DNA of 64,000 bases, from NCBI GenBank assembly GCA_017651465.1, contig JAGCCX010000024.1, positions 31,647 to 95,646 of the forward strand, written 5' to 3'. The notes under the pieces were generated by a model, which was not told where the DNA came from, made no database searches, and was given only the letters and a program-made list of their open reading frames with translations. This DNA is from Bacteroidales bacterium (lineage in GTDB: Bacteria; Bacteroidota; Bacteroidia; Bacteroidales; UBA932). Each line of letters starts with the position of its first letter. The first letter of the stretch is position 1. A program made the position numbers and the translations under genes. Shown here in pieces: positions 8,819-17,156 of the stretch.

Positions 8819-10041
8819 AGCATTACAAGTATAAAAAATCCAACATACCCAAGCGCTTCTTGCAAGTATCCGGCCACAAGTCCGGGAAGCATCATCGAAA
8901 GGGCCATAAACGCGGTGCAGATGGCGTAGTGGGACGTCTTGAGCGGCCCCTCCGAGAAGTGCATCATATAGAGCATATATGCCGAAAAACCGAAGCCGTA
9001 GCCGAACTGGTCGAGCACCACGCAGGAGCCCACGACCCATATATTCGAGGGTTGGAATATGCTCATAAACAAATACACCGAGCACGGAAGGGCGAGCGAT
9101 AGGGCCATAGGCCAGATGCAGCGTCTGAGTCCGCTGCGAGCCGCGGCAAGCCCGCCGAGTATGCCTCCGGCAAGCAAGGCTATTACGCCGAAGGTGCCGT
9201 ACACGAGGCCGAAAGTGTCGGTGCCGAGCCCCAGGCCGCCGGCCTCTACCGGATCTTTGAAGAAGGGGAAGAGCATCTTGACCGAAAAAGCCTCGGGAAG
9301 GCGGTACAGGAGCATAAACGCTATTGCCAGCCATACTCCCTTCTTACGGAAGAACGAGCTGAAGGCGGCCCCGAATTCGCGGGCCACGTCGGAGGCGCTG
9401 CGCACCGTGGCGGCGCTGTGGTCCTCGGCCGGGCGAGGGAGGATAAAAGTGTGATACAGGGCCATCAGGAGCAGCAGGCCGGCCGATACCAGCATAGTTA
9501 CCGACCAGGCCGCCGGAATGTCCCCCATACGCTTTTCGAGCAAGCCGGCAAGCACCACCAGCACTCCCTGCCCGAACACCATTGCAATGCGGTAGAAAGT
9601 GCTCCTGATGCCCACGAATGCCGACTGGCGGCGCTCATCGAGGGCAATCATATAGAAGCCGTCGGCCGCTATGTCGTGGGTCGCCGATGCAAAAGCGGCT
9701 ATGATGAACAGCACCAGGGTGAGCGTAAAGGTGGTGAGCCGCACCGAGAAAGCCACAAGGGCTATGGCGGCGAGCATTATGAACTGCATTGTAACTATCC
9801 ACCAGCGCTTGCTCCGGAATATGTCAACGAAGGGGCTCCACAAAGGCTTCACCACCCAGGGAATGCTTATGAGGCTGGTGAGCAGGGCCAGGGTACCGTT
9901 GTCCATACCCATATCCTTGAACATTATCAACGATATGGTGTTGACTATGAAATAAGGGATTCCCTCCACAAAGTAGAGGGTGGGAATCCACAGCCAGGGG
10001 GTTTTGCTAACTGATTTCTGCACCGCGGTAATAGTATTCAA
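8764..10041 (-). CDS. ampG: AmpG-like muropeptide/sugar permease (MFS)
   Basis: This 425-aa major facilitator protein has about 12 predicted membrane helices. Near the N terminus PTLYFVEGIPYFIVNTIS, and the ATHDIAADGFY motif in the middle, are typical of AmpG-like transporters, which import anhydromuropeptides or their sugars to the cytosol. No ATG lies near the N terminus. The start is TTG at 10041 or GTG at 10023, both overlapping the upstream SpoIID-domain gene. The next gene, namZ, overlaps the 3' end by 55 bases. The context indicates uptake of NamZ products. The exact substrate is not readable from the sequence. Confidence 0.88.
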   Translation of the reverse strand: MNTITAVQKSVSKTPWLWIPTLYFVEGIPYFIVNTISLIMFKDMGMDNGTLALLTSLISIPWVVKPLWSPFVDIFRSKRWWIVTMQFIMLAAIALVAFSVRLTTFTLTLVLFIIAAFASATHDIAADGFYMIALDERRQSAFVGIRSTFYRIAMVFGQGVLVVLAGLLEKRMGDIPAAWSVTMLVSAGLLLLMALYHTFILPRPAEDHSAATVRSASDVAREFGAAFSSFFRKKGVWLAIAFMLLYRLPEAFSVKMLFPFFKDPVEAGGLGLGTDTFGLVYGTFGVIALLAGGILGGLAAARSGLRRCIWPMALSLALPCSVYLFMSIFQPSNIWVVGSCVVLDQFGYGFGFSAYMLYMMHFSEGPLKTSHYAICTAFMALSMMLPGLVAGYLQEALGYVGFFILVMLCCLATFFVTFFVRRRLP

Positions 10042-12103
10042 GTATTTGTCTGTAACCGAAACCTTTCTCGGCCATTGCGGCCGCTCCTATCTGGCAGAGC
10101 CCCACTCCGTGGCCCCAGCCGTGCCCGCGCAGCACAAAATCGTCCCCCTCCACGGTGACTTCGAAATTGGAACTCTTGAGATGGGAGGTGCTCAGGGCAC
10201 GCCTGATAGCCAGCTCCTTGCCTATGACGCCGGAGGCCTTGCTGCCGTTTACCTTGAGGAACTTGATGCGTCCGGACGGGCCGCGCTCCACCGCTTCCAG
10301 CGACTCTACCGTGCCGTAATCGGTTCCGGTGCGCTTCCGGATAAGCTCCGACAGTTCCCCGCGGGTGTAGCGCTGCTCCCAGTCGTGGAAATCGGTGGTT
10401 TCAAGGTCGTAGTCGTTAAGCACCTTGGCGAGCACTTCCCCGTCCTGGCAGTTGCAGTACGGGTCTTCGATGCTCTGAAGGTACGGATAGTCTCTGTCTT
10501 CCCAGCAGGTACTGAAGAGCTCAGTCCGGCCCCCGCAGCACTTGGAAAAGCGGGTATCGCATATCTTGCCGCCGTAACTGAGCACCTCGCCCCAGGTCTG
10601 GTCGATGGCGTCGCGCACCCCGTCCCCTACCGCCAGGGTAAGCCCCGTGAAGCGCTGGCAATGATCCTCGGCGCAAACATCGTAGTTGGAATGCGGAACG
10701 GCCGATTCGGCCTGGGCGGGGTTGCGTCTGTCCTGCATCCGGGCCATAGCCCAGCTGCGGGAGATGACGGCGTGCGCCTTGAGGAACTCCAGCGAGGAGC
10801 CGGCACTCATCTCCGACGAAATGACGCTCAGCAGGTAGTCTTCAAGTCCCACCTTGTTGATTGCGGTCAGCTTGTCGCCTTCCACAATGAATTTGAGCGA
10901 GCCGGCGAACTTTTGGTTCTGCGTCCTCTGCCAGTGGAAGTCGATACCTATGGGCACGTTGCGCAGAATGAACGAGGGCTCGGCAAAAAGGGTCGAGCGC
11001 GTTACCGAGTCGAAAAGCAGCTCGTCGTACAAGGCGCCGTTGTAATTGATGCGTCCGTCGCACACGCTCACCCGCTGCGGGCCGGCGCCGTCGGAGATTA
11101 TTTCGAATTCTATCTCGGGAGCGGAGATAATACCCACTTCTATCTCGGGCTGGCGGCGGGTCAGGCGCTTGTCTATCATTTGCTCGTCGGAGGAGCTCAC
11201 GCTAACCTCCGAAAGCATTTCTTCCAGCATTTCGGGAGTGGCCTTGAGGAAGTCGTCGAGGTGCGGAGCCACGAACACGCCGGCCATTTCGGCCGCTCCG
11301 GGACCTATGGTCAGGTGGTCGGGGCCGTCGGAATAATAATGATGAGAGCGCAGCAGGCTGCGGAGCACCACCATCACCCTGTATTCACGTGAGTCGGCCT
11401 TGTACCAGGCGTACAGATTGAAGCGCGGCTCGAGGCCCGGGTCGGAAACCGGGCAGCAGTCGAGGAACTGGTAGAATACCTTGGCCAGCGACTTGGTGGT
11501 GAGGGCCTTGATGCAGTAAACTCCGCGCGTAAAGCCCTGATAGTGGTACAATTGGGCGTCCTTTACCACCGACAGCGGAGCTCCCGGGGCCTCCAGGAAG
11601 GCGTCAATCGCAGTTTCGAGCGGCAAGGAACGCCGTGGGATGGCCTGGAAATGAAGATGGTCGGGAGCGGAGGCCCCGCTCTTGGGACCGTTGTAATAGA
11701 CCGTATAGTCCTGATAGTTCCAGGCAAAGTCGAGCATATCCGGCAAATGATGCCAGATGGCCTGGGGAAGATGCTCCGACCGGGCAATCACCAGATGCTT
11801 CTGGAAAATGGGATAGGGATTGACCTGGATATTGTAGGTGCGCCCTTTGCGGCCCTCGAATTTAAGGTGGAACTGCTCCTTGGGGCGGTTCTTCACGCAC
11901 AGGAAGCAAGGGCGGGATGCAAGAGTGGCGGGGGCGGTGTCGGCGGTGCTGGAGGCGATGCGTTCGGGATTGAACTGAATCTTGGATTCCAGGCCGCCCA
12001 CCTTGAGGGTGCGCGTCTGCATACCTTTGAGGGCCCGGAAGTTGGCCGCGGCCAGGGGCCACACCGACAACTGGTCCTGTATGAATTTGTTAAGCTGGTC
12101 CAT
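10007..12103 (-). CDS. DUF4922 / SpoIID-LytB domain fusion protein
   Basis: This 698-aa protein has two parts. Residues of about 1-310 match DUF4922, a HIT-like nucleotidyltransferase-type domain with PCFLCVKNRP and a GASAPDHLHFQA block whose HLHFQ resembles the HIT active site. Residues of about 330-698 are a SpoIID/LytB domain (VGLEDYLLSVISSEM, HAVISRSWA, FSKCCGGRTE, GHGWGHGVGLCQIGA), related to lytic transglycosylases acting on peptide-free glycan. No signal peptide is visible, so both halves seem cytosolic. That is unexpected for a cell-wall-active domain and suggests processing of imported glycan fragments. It is 1 base from the Nudix gene and overlaps the AmpG-like gene. Confidence 0.88.
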   Translation of the reverse strand: MDQLNKFIQDQLSVWPLAAANFRALKGMQTRTLKVGGLESKIQFNPERIASSTADTAPATLASRPCFLCVKNRPKEQFHLKFEGRKGRTYNIQVNPYPIFQKHLVIARSEHLPQAIWHHLPDMLDFAWNYQDYTVYYNGPKSGASAPDHLHFQAIPRRSLPLETAIDAFLEAPGAPLSVVKDAQLYHYQGFTRGVYCIKALTTKSLAKVFYQFLDCCPVSDPGLEPRFNLYAWYKADSREYRVMVVLRSLLRSHHYYSDGPDHLTIGPGAAEMAGVFVAPHLDDFLKATPEMLEEMLSEVSVSSSDEQMIDKRLTRRQPEIEVGIISAPEIEFEIISDGAGPQRVSVCDGRINYNGALYDELLFDSVTRSTLFAEPSFILRNVPIGIDFHWQRTQNQKFAGSLKFIVEGDKLTAINKVGLEDYLLSVISSEMSAGSSLEFLKAHAVISRSWAMARMQDRRNPAQAESAVPHSNYDVCAEDHCQRFTGLTLAVGDGVRDAIDQTWGEVLSYGGKICDTRFSKCCGGRTELFSTCWEDRDYPYLQSIEDPYCNCQDGEVLAKVLNDYDLETTDFHDWEQRYTRGELSELIRKRTGTDYGTVESLEAVERGPSGRIKFLKVNGSKASGVIGKELAIRRALSTSHLKSSNFEVTVEGDDFVLRGHGWGHGVGLCQIGAAAMAEKGFGYRQILEYYYRGAEIS

Positions 12104-12104
12104 T

Positions 12105-12602
12105 TTAAAGTAGGGCTAACAAGCTTTGCTTTATCTTGGGGAATTCGTATTCGAAATTGGGAGTGAGAATATCCTTGCCGAATGCGGCTTCGATTTCGGC
12201 TATGGTCCACCAGCGTCCCTCGCACACCTCGGTTCCGTCGGGCTTGAGAGTAAAGTTGCCCACGGTGGCGAAAGTGTTCACGAGCTCCTTCTCGATGGGC
12301 GATTCGTAGATGTAGGTGACGAGCAGCACAGGGTTGAAATCGAAGAAACCAAGTTCCTCGGCGGCCTCGCGGAAGAGGGCCTCGCGGAGGTACTCGCCGT
12401 AGTTGACGTGGCCGCCAACGGCCGTGTCCCAGTAAAGGGGCAGGAGCGATTTGGTGGCCGCGCGGCGCTGCAGGTACACCTGTCCGAAACGGTTGATGAT
12501 ATGTAGGTGAACTACCGGATGCAGGAGTTTGGTGCCTGAGTGGCAGGAGGTCCTGGAAGCCCGTCCGATGACGGTTCCGGTGGGTTCCACTACCGGCACC
12601 AT
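12105..12602 (-). CDS. Nudix hydrolase, YfcD/IPP-isomerase-like
   Basis: This 165-aa Nudix protein carries the Nudix box as GGHVNYGEYLREALFREAAEELGF (catalytic REAAEE). It opens with the EMVPVVEPTGTVIG and LLHPVVHLHI blocks typical of the YfcD-like group in Bacteroidetes. These proteins hydrolyse nucleoside diphosphate-linked substrates, and the actual substrate is unknown. I chose the ATG at 12602 because family homology begins there. An upstream ATG at 12665 would add 21 residues and overlap the previous gene by 23 bases. The 1-base gap to the next gene indicates an operon. Confidence 0.88.
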   Translation of the reverse strand: MVPVVEPTGTVIGRASRTSCHSGTKLLHPVVHLHIINRFGQVYLQRRAATKSLLPLYWDTAVGGHVNYGEYLREALFREAAEELGFFDFNPVLLVTYIYESPIEKELVNTFATVGNFTLKPDGTEVCEGRWWTIAEIEAAFGKDILTPNFEYEFPKIKQSLLALL

Positions 12603-12642
12603 CTCGCGGGCGCCCTTGCCGGCCGACGCCAGGGGGGCTATG

Positions 12643-13518
12643 CTAACGGGGTAAACCAGATCCATCTTCGGGGGCGTTAATGATTGCTAATTCCTCTGGG
12701 GTATAGAGCAGGCGGTCGGTGGAGCCGGGGGCGAGGCGCGAGGCCAGCACGAATGCAAGCAGCAGGGCCGCGGCGGCGCCGATAGTACCCAGTACCCAGC
12801 CAAGCCCTCTGCGGCGGCGCCTGGGGCGAGGGGTGGGGTGGGGTTCGGTGGTTGGTTCCGGCTCGGTGGTTGGTTCCTGCTGTATGGTCGGCTCGGGCTC
12901 GGCGGCGGGTTCGGGTGCCTCGGCAGGTTCCAGCTGTATTGCTGGTTCGGGCTCGGGCTCTACGGCAGGCTCCGGCTGTATTGCTGGTTCGGGTTCTACG
13001 GTGGGTTCTGATGCCACGGCAGGTTCCGGCTCCACGATTGGCTGAGGCTCCGGTGCTGCGGGAGCAGGCTGAATCACATCGGGCAAGGCGGCAATGCGGC
13101 GGGACTTCAGCGACACCGGCTCCAGGCCGCACGCCTCGGGCGAGATGTCCAAATCCTCGTCGGGCACAAAGAAAATATGGTTCTCCCGGGTGGCCCTCAG
13201 GCGGCCAAGGCCGGGCAGATCCACTCCCCTGTCGCGCTGCAGGGCCGTTTTTACATCCTGCACGAACGCGTTGATAATCGCCGCCGCCTCGTCTTCCTGC
13301 ACAGGGTTGCTGCTCGCATACAGTCCGGCAAGCAGCCCGTCCTCGCTCGCGCGCTCCGTGAAGGTCAGACGCCGGTAAGGGGGATTGACAGTATATCCGC
13401 GGTCAGAGAACGATGCGGGCATATCTTCAACCACAAAAGTCCCCAGCCCGGGCAGGGACAGGGAGTCGTGGTCGAGGATAAGTTCCCCTATCATCCTTGA
13501 CAGAAAAATCACATCCAT
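12643..13518 (-). CDS. Prokaryotic HU (CCDC81-type) membrane protein
   Basis: This 291-aa protein opens with two HU-like CCDC81-type modules ([12 protein letters not shown] at about 20-31 and [11 protein letters not shown] at about 100). It then has a long Glu-Pro repeat (about 155-230, repeated PEPA/EPEP units), a basic RPRRRRRG stretch, a single transmembrane helix ([20 protein letters not shown]) and a short tail. The organisation suggests a DNA-binding cytoplasmic head joined to a membrane anchor by a rigid spacer. Unlike many relatives it has no C-terminal SPOR domain. The start may be Met1 (13518) or Met9 (13494). It is the first gene of the operon running to 3261. Confidence 0.8.
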   Translation of the reverse strand: MDVIFLSRMIGELILDHDSLSLPGLGTFVVEDMPASFSDRGYTVNPPYRRLTFTERASEDGLLAGLYASSNPVQEDEAAAIINAFVQDVKTALQRDRGVDLPGLGRLRATRENHIFFVPDEDLDISPEACGLEPVSLKSRRIAALPDVIQPAPAAPEPQPIVEPEPAVASEPTVEPEPAIQPEPAVEPEPEPAIQLEPAEAPEPAAEPEPTIQQEPTTEPEPTTEPHPTPRPRRRRRGLGWVLGTIGAAAALLLAFVLASRLAPGSTDRLLYTPEELAIINAPEDGSGLPR

Positions 13519-13525
13519 AACAAGG

Positions 13526-13557
13526 CAAATTTAGCAAATATCCTCGACTGGAGCAAA
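13526..13557 (-). promoter_or_regulatory. Bacteroidetes-type promoter for the 13518-3261 operon
   Basis: On the minus strand a TTTG (-33, at 13554-13557) is followed by exactly 20 bases and TAAATTTG (-7, 13526-13533), a full match to TTTG-N19-21-TAnnTTTG. It overlaps the 3' end of the deacylase gene region and lies just upstream of the HU-like gene. If used, the leader would be only a few bases for the 13518 start, which slightly favours the internal Met at 13494. Confidence 0.6.
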
Positions 13558-14091
13558 TCATATATCTATCCACTCATACTCCCCGCCCCAAATGGACAGA
13601 AAGCGGCGGAAAGAGCTGCCGGAAATCACCACGCTGGCGCTGTTGTCGCAAGGATGGAAACTCACTCTCGGCGAGTTCAGGAGGTCCGAATCGATGAAAT
13701 ATTTCACCCTGTGGCCGTTCTCGAAAAGCTCTTTAGGGTCGGCCGTGGAGGCTATGTTCATATCGTGAATGAGCCCGAAGGCGCAAACCGAACCCGGAGT
13801 CACCCCAAGGCAGCGATCCATTCGCTCCGGGCTGGCGAAACTCAGCTTGCCCTGCCTCAGCTTGTGCTCCAGCGAGTGGATATCCAAGTCTTTATGGCAC
13901 TCCATACTCACCAGATAGTGACGGTTGCCCTTATGGTTGCGGAAGAAAAGGTTCTTGCAATGGGTAGAATCGATATCCTTCCAGTAAGCTAGAGCTTCGG
14001 CCACCGTAAACAGCGGCGGATGATAATGAATCTCATAAGGGATCTCGTTCCGCTCCAGCCAATCAAGAACCTCCTGTATCTTGGCATTCAT
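13558..14091 (-). CDS. Prolyl-tRNA deacylase (YbaK/ProX family)
   Basis: This 177-aa protein is a stand-alone trans-editing domain of the PrdX/ProXp type. Family features are the HYHPPLFTVAEA opening, the CKNLFFRNHKGNRHYLV block, the RQGKLSFASPERM region and the conserved GVTPGSVCAFGL segment. These proteins hydrolyse mischarged Ala-tRNA-Pro in the cytosol, compensating for ProS enzymes that lack an editing domain, such as the one at the start of this window. It is transcribed away from the tRNA-Asn gene. Confidence 0.9.
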   Translation of the reverse strand: MNAKIQEVLDWLERNEIPYEIHYHPPLFTVAEALAYWKDIDSTHCKNLFFRNHKGNRHYLVSMECHKDLDIHSLEHKLRQGKLSFASPERMDRCLGVTPGSVCAFGLIHDMNIASTADPKELFENGHRVKYFIDSDLLNSPRVSFHPCDNSASVVISGSSFRRFLSIWGGEYEWIDI

Positions 14092-14145
14092 AGCTCTCTG
14101 ACATTATAAATCGAAGAACAAGATACAAAAAAAATCACGAAATAA

Positions 14146-14176
14146 TTTGCAAATCTGAAAATTCAGCGTAACTTTG
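14146..14176 (+). promoter_or_regulatory. Promoter of tRNA-Asn
   Basis: TTTG at 14146-14149, a 19-base spacer and TAACTTTG at 14169-14176 match the Bacteroidetes primary sigma consensus. The element lies 27 bases upstream of the mature tRNA. Confidence 0.7.
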
Positions 14177-14203
14177 CAATCCCGTTAATGACGGGTGAAA
14201 TAT

Positions 14204-14277
14204 TCCTCCTTAGCTCAGTTGGTTAGAGCACCTGACTGTTAATCAGGGGGTCCTGGGTTCAAGTCCCCGAGGGGGAG
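14204..14277 (+). tRNA. tRNA-Asn (anticodon GTT)
   Basis: This is a 74-nt cloverleaf. The acceptor stem TCCTCCT pairs with AGGGGGA (one G-T pair) and the discriminator is G. The D stem is GCTC/GAGC, and the anticodon stem is CCTGA/TCAGG with loop CTGTTAA, giving GTT. The T arm has loop TTCAAGT and one mismatch in the stem. CCA is not encoded. A hairpin terminator follows. Confidence 0.97.
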
Positions 14278-14286
14278 CAACTGATT

Positions 14287-14320
14287 ATCAAGCACTTACG
14301 AGTTTTCGCAGGTGCTTGAT
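14287..14320 (+). terminator. Hairpin terminator after tRNA-Asn
   Basis: Arms ATCAAGCACTT (14287-14297) and AGGTGCTTGAT (14310-14320) pair at 10 of 11 positions around a 12-base loop. A T-rich stretch follows. The position directly behind the tRNA supports transcription termination. Confidence 0.65.
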
Positions 14321-14410
14321 TTGTATATGGTGGTTTGAAGCACTTTCGGCCGTGAATCTGATTCACGCAGTATTGCTCAAAAGGCCGGATGGAAATAATA
14401 ACCGACCGTA

Positions 14411-14606
14411 TTAGTCAATCCCCTTGATGATGATGTCATACTCTGCCGTGGTATCAACCCAGGGATTCTGCAATTTCACGGTAACCCCGATTGCAAGCTT
14501 TCCGCTGAATTGGACCATGCTGGTATAATCTACGACGAGATACGGGTCTTTGCCTATAGTCTTTATGTATGACGACCGATGTCAAGATCAAAAGGAACCT
14601 TTTCAT
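14411..14606 (-). pseudogene. Frameshifted remnant of a small secreted-type protein
   Basis: An ATG at 14606 opens a signal-like start (MKRFLLILTSVV). The protein-like continuation is in another frame and ends at a TAA at 14411: IKTIGKDPYLVVDYTSMV, then about 30 residues including VKLQNPWVDTTAEYDIIIKGID. That second frame has stops just upstream, so the pieces look like one gene with a frameshift or a deletion. I do not recognise the family. The alternative is two unrelated chance ORFs, but the second frame has convincing protein composition. Confidence 0.45.
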
Positions 14607-14962
14607 ACACCCGAAAAATTGAGATTTTACCAAATATAGCAATAATCTGATAAAGGTTACACTTTCTTTGTCGGCTTTTATTTACAATTATTGCCAAACA
14701 AACCTTAATGCAGAGAACTACGCTGCAAATCTAAATCATTGCAGCATAGCTGTTTAAACGATTCAGGGCGCCCCAATGCGGAGTACCCTGAATTACTTAT
14801 TATGCTGATTATCAGATGTCTGGCTTTGAGCCTCTATGTATCGTCCTGAAAAAGTTAACTGGGGCGCTTCAAATCCCGGAAAGGGATCGATGTCTTATTT
14901 GGTTTTATTTGTATATTTGGCTGATTAATCGAGGTTTATTGAATCCGCAGCAAGCTAATTAT
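14607..14962. other. AT-rich non-coding stretch with a hairpin
   Basis: No convincing gene is present. An inverted repeat with perfect 8-bp arms (ATTCAGGG at 14761-14768 and CCCTGAAT at 14786-14793) is the only structure seen. It has no T-run behind it, so it is not a clear terminator. Confidence 0.4.
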
Positions 14963-15377
14963 ATGGGTTACAAAGAAGAAGCTATAGAATGCGTTAAAGA
15001 TAATGTACTCCCTATCCATAAGCAAATATATGCCAAGTATGACGGGGATTTCGACAGGATTTATTCGGAAGGATACAATAGCAGGTCGTATCAGGGTAGG
15101 GTGATTGAGCCGGGGAGTATCTGGACGGTCTCACCGTTATGGCCGAGGGAGAACGCGGCGGCCAGGATGTGGTCGTATATAAGGCAAAAGATTACGAGGA
15201 CCTGCGCTGGTGGCAGCTTGAGGTCATTTGTTCATCTATTGGTACACCAAACCCCACTGGGATTATGATCGTAAAAACCTATGTTTCATTGAAATAAGCG
15301 ACTCAAGGGAGCACGACGATCACGGAAACATCGTCGAAGAACCAAGACCGGGTTCCATTATAAGAATCATCGACTGA
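14963..15377 (+). pseudogene. Decayed gene with at least two frameshifts, unknown family
   Basis: Protein-like sequence passes through all three frames. The first piece is MGYKEEAIECVKDNVLPIHK to about 15115. The second is YLDGLTVMAEGERGGQDVVV followed by YKAKDYEDLRWWQLEV, from 15118 to about 15235. The third starts near WYTKPHWDYDRKNLCFIEIS and ends EEPRPGSIIRIID at the TGA at 15375-15377. The pieces abut in order and read as one protein of about 135 residues. I do not recognise the family. Together with the remnant at 14411-14606 it marks decayed, AT-rich DNA downstream of a tRNA, which is a common scar of a lost integrated element. Confidence 0.55.
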
Positions 15378-15388
15378 GCGAAAGCGGA

Positions 15389-16105
15389 CTACAGCCTCAT
15401 AGGAATCTTTTCGCTGCGCTCGGAGGCGAATTTGGTGATTGCTATAAAGTGATTGCGGATCTCGTGTTCGGCGCCGTCCGGATCTCCCTGGGATATCATT
15501 TCCACTATGCGCTTGTGCTCTTCGATCACGCCTTCCGGCGACATAGCACAGGCATTCAGGCGGTGGTAGTAGTCAAGCACATCGGGGCCTATCATCAGCA
15601 GGAGAGAATAGATGACAGGGTTGTGGCAGCAGCGGGCAATGGTGGAATGAAAGGCCATATCCTTCTCGTCGCGCAAGGGCGTGTAGGCGTTGTTTATGAA
15701 GTCCTCGAGCGCGGCTTTGACGGCCTCCAGCTCCTCCGGAGTACGGTTGGTCGCGCACAGACGCGCCGCCTCTACTTCGAGCAGTGAACGAACGTGCACC
15801 AGCGACGAAAAGTCGTATGCCTTGCTCTCTTCGAGATTGGAAATTTGTTTAGCGAGAATGGGCCTGGAATGGTTCGACAGGAACGAACCGCTCTGGGGCA
15901 GGATCATCACAACCCCGTACGATTCCATCCTCTCGAGGGCGAGCCGCACCTTGGCGCGGCTGACTCCGGATTCGATGGCGATTTTACGTTCGGCGGGAAG
16001 GCGCTCGCCGGGAGCGACGACCTCGTTTTCAATCAGGATACGGATGTATCGAAAGACGCACTGAAGCTCCTTCTCTATACTCTTTTTGCCTTTGTATTCA
16101 GTCAT
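15389..16105 (-). CDS. FadR-subfamily GntR transcription regulator
   Basis: This 238-aa regulator has an N-terminal winged helix (PGERLPAERKIAIESGVSRAKVRLAL, about 33-60) and a C-terminal FCD ligand-binding domain (about 90-230). The FCD domain has the metal-type residues of the DxxFH/EH/H pattern, visible as DEKDMAFHSTIA, EEHKRI and RNHF. FadR/UxuR-like members sense uronates or keto-acids. It starts 2 bases after the stop of the jelly-roll lyase gene, so it is cotranscribed with it from the operator region at 17090. It is the only regulator in the locus, and I infer that it binds the palindrome AATTGGTTAACCAATT. Confidence 0.9.
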   Translation of the reverse strand: MTEYKGKKSIEKELQCVFRYIRILIENEVVAPGERLPAERKIAIESGVSRAKVRLALERMESYGVVMILPQSGSFLSNHSRPILAKQISNLEESKAYDFSSLVHVRSLLEVEAARLCATNRTPEELEAVKAALEDFINNAYTPLRDEKDMAFHSTIARCCHNPVIYSLLLMIGPDVLDYYHRLNACAMSPEGVIEEHKRIVEMISQGDPDGAEHEIRNHFIAITKFASERSEKIPMRL

Positions 16106-16107
16106 TC

Positions 16108-17052
16108 TTATTTAAGCTTTCTTATGTCGAAGTCTGCGAACTTGAGGATTTCGTCCCTCAGTTCGGAGGCCAGTGAGCGACCCTCGCCGAAGTTGCGGTA
16201 AAGGCCCCACTTGGGACGCATACCGGTGCATCCGGTACGCCACATATCCAGTTCCACCCCGTCCACTTTGGCCAGCTGCTTGCCGTCGCGCATTCTGGTA
16301 ACTATTACGGAATAGCGGCCGTTGTCGGCAAAATTCACGGTTTCCGAAACCGATACCCATTCACCGAGGAATTCGGACAAATCGGCGCGTGCAAGGTAGG
16401 TGGACTTGCCGTCGCTCTCCACCTTGGATGCCGTATATAGCACCTGGAACTGCTGCTTGCCGTTGGACAGGGTGCGGCAGGTGAAGGTGATTGCGGGGAG
16501 CGCCACATCGGCGTTGCCATCTTTGTTGTCGAGGCCCTTGAGCTGATGTATGTGGGAGAATTTGGTCGTGGTCTTCATACCTGCGGGGAGGCAGAATTTC
16601 CAGGTCATCTTGAGAGTCTCGCCGTACTGGGCCACCAGGGAGTCGGGAGAGTGGCCGTCGGTCTTGATCTCGTTGCGCTGGCGGTCGGTGACGTCCGCCT
16701 TGCCGCGGTCGTCATCGTTGTCGATGTGCAGATAGAAATCGAAAACGTACTTTTTGAGAGTCTTGTCGTAACTCTGGCGGATATGACGGAACGGCTCGGC
16801 AGCGTGGGCGCCGGAGTTGTCGGGCGTCTCGTAGTTGTAGCCCTTCGAAAGTATAAGGGCGTATGTTTCAGCGTCGTTGCCGTCGGCGGCAAGGCCCGGT
16901 TTTTGCTCAGGTTCCTCAACGGGCGGCTCGGGCTCCTGGGCCTCGGGGTTTGCCTTGTTCCCTCCCCCGGGGACAGGGTCGGGGATTATGAAAGCCGAGC
17001 TGCAGGCAGCCACTAGTGAGAGAACTAAAAAAACAGCAAAAAACTTTTTCAT
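16108..17052 (-). CDS. Polysaccharide lyase, alginate-lyase-2/PL7-type jelly roll, lipoprotein
   Basis: This 314-aa protein has a lipoprotein signal (MKKFFAVFLVLSLVAAC), then SSAFIIPDPVPG and a Pro/Glu linker, then the catalytic jelly roll. Active-site strands recognisable against PL7 and related families are DRQRNEIK (like R-S/T-E-L), FSHIHQLKG (like Q-I-H) and RPKWGLYR (like YFKAGVYNQ). The enzyme would cleave alginate or a related uronan by beta-elimination, probably at the cell surface. The exact PL family is uncertain (PL7 against PL20 or a neighbour). It forms an operon with the downstream FadR-type gene. Its linker and catalytic domain are paralogous to 18131-18799. Confidence 0.82.
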   Translation of the reverse strand: MKKFFAVFLVLSLVAACSSAFIIPDPVPGGGNKANPEAQEPEPPVEEPEQKPGLAADGNDAETYALILSKGYNYETPDNSGAHAAEPFRHIRQSYDKTLKKYVFDFYLHIDNDDDRGKADVTDRQRNEIKTDGHSPDSLVAQYGETLKMTWKFCLPAGMKTTTKFSHIHQLKGLDNKDGNADVALPAITFTCRTLSNGKQQFQVLYTASKVESDGKSTYLARADLSEFLGEWVSVSETVNFADNGRYSVIVTRMRDGKQLAKVDGVELDMWRTGCTGMRPKWGLYRNFGEGRSLASELRDEILKFADFDIRKLK

Positions 17053-17068
17053 ATCTGCAACTTTTAAT

Positions 17069-17122
17069 TATATTTGCAATCAACGGGTAAATTGGTTAAC
17101 CAATTATCACTTTGCAAATGTA
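17069..17122. promoter_or_regulatory. Divergent promoters flanking a regulator site
   Basis: Between the divergent lyase and esterase genes there is a plus-strand -7 element TATATTTG (17069-17076) for the esterase. A minus-strand TACATTTG (17115-17122) serves the lyase. The palindrome at 17090-17105 lies just downstream of both, so one bound protein could block both transcription starts. Confidence 0.6.
17090..17105. promoter_or_regulatory. Candidate FadR-type operator, copy 1
   Basis: This is a perfect 16-bp palindrome, AATTGGTTAACCAATT, in the intergenic region upstream of the lyase-regulator operon. It contains the TGGT-N2-ACCA core expected for FadR-subfamily operators. The identical 16-mer occurs at 39281-39296 upstream of susC. 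I saw no third copy in the window. Confidence 0.75.
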
Positions 17123-17156
17123 ATAAACAAAAATAGTAAATAAAACACTATTACGT

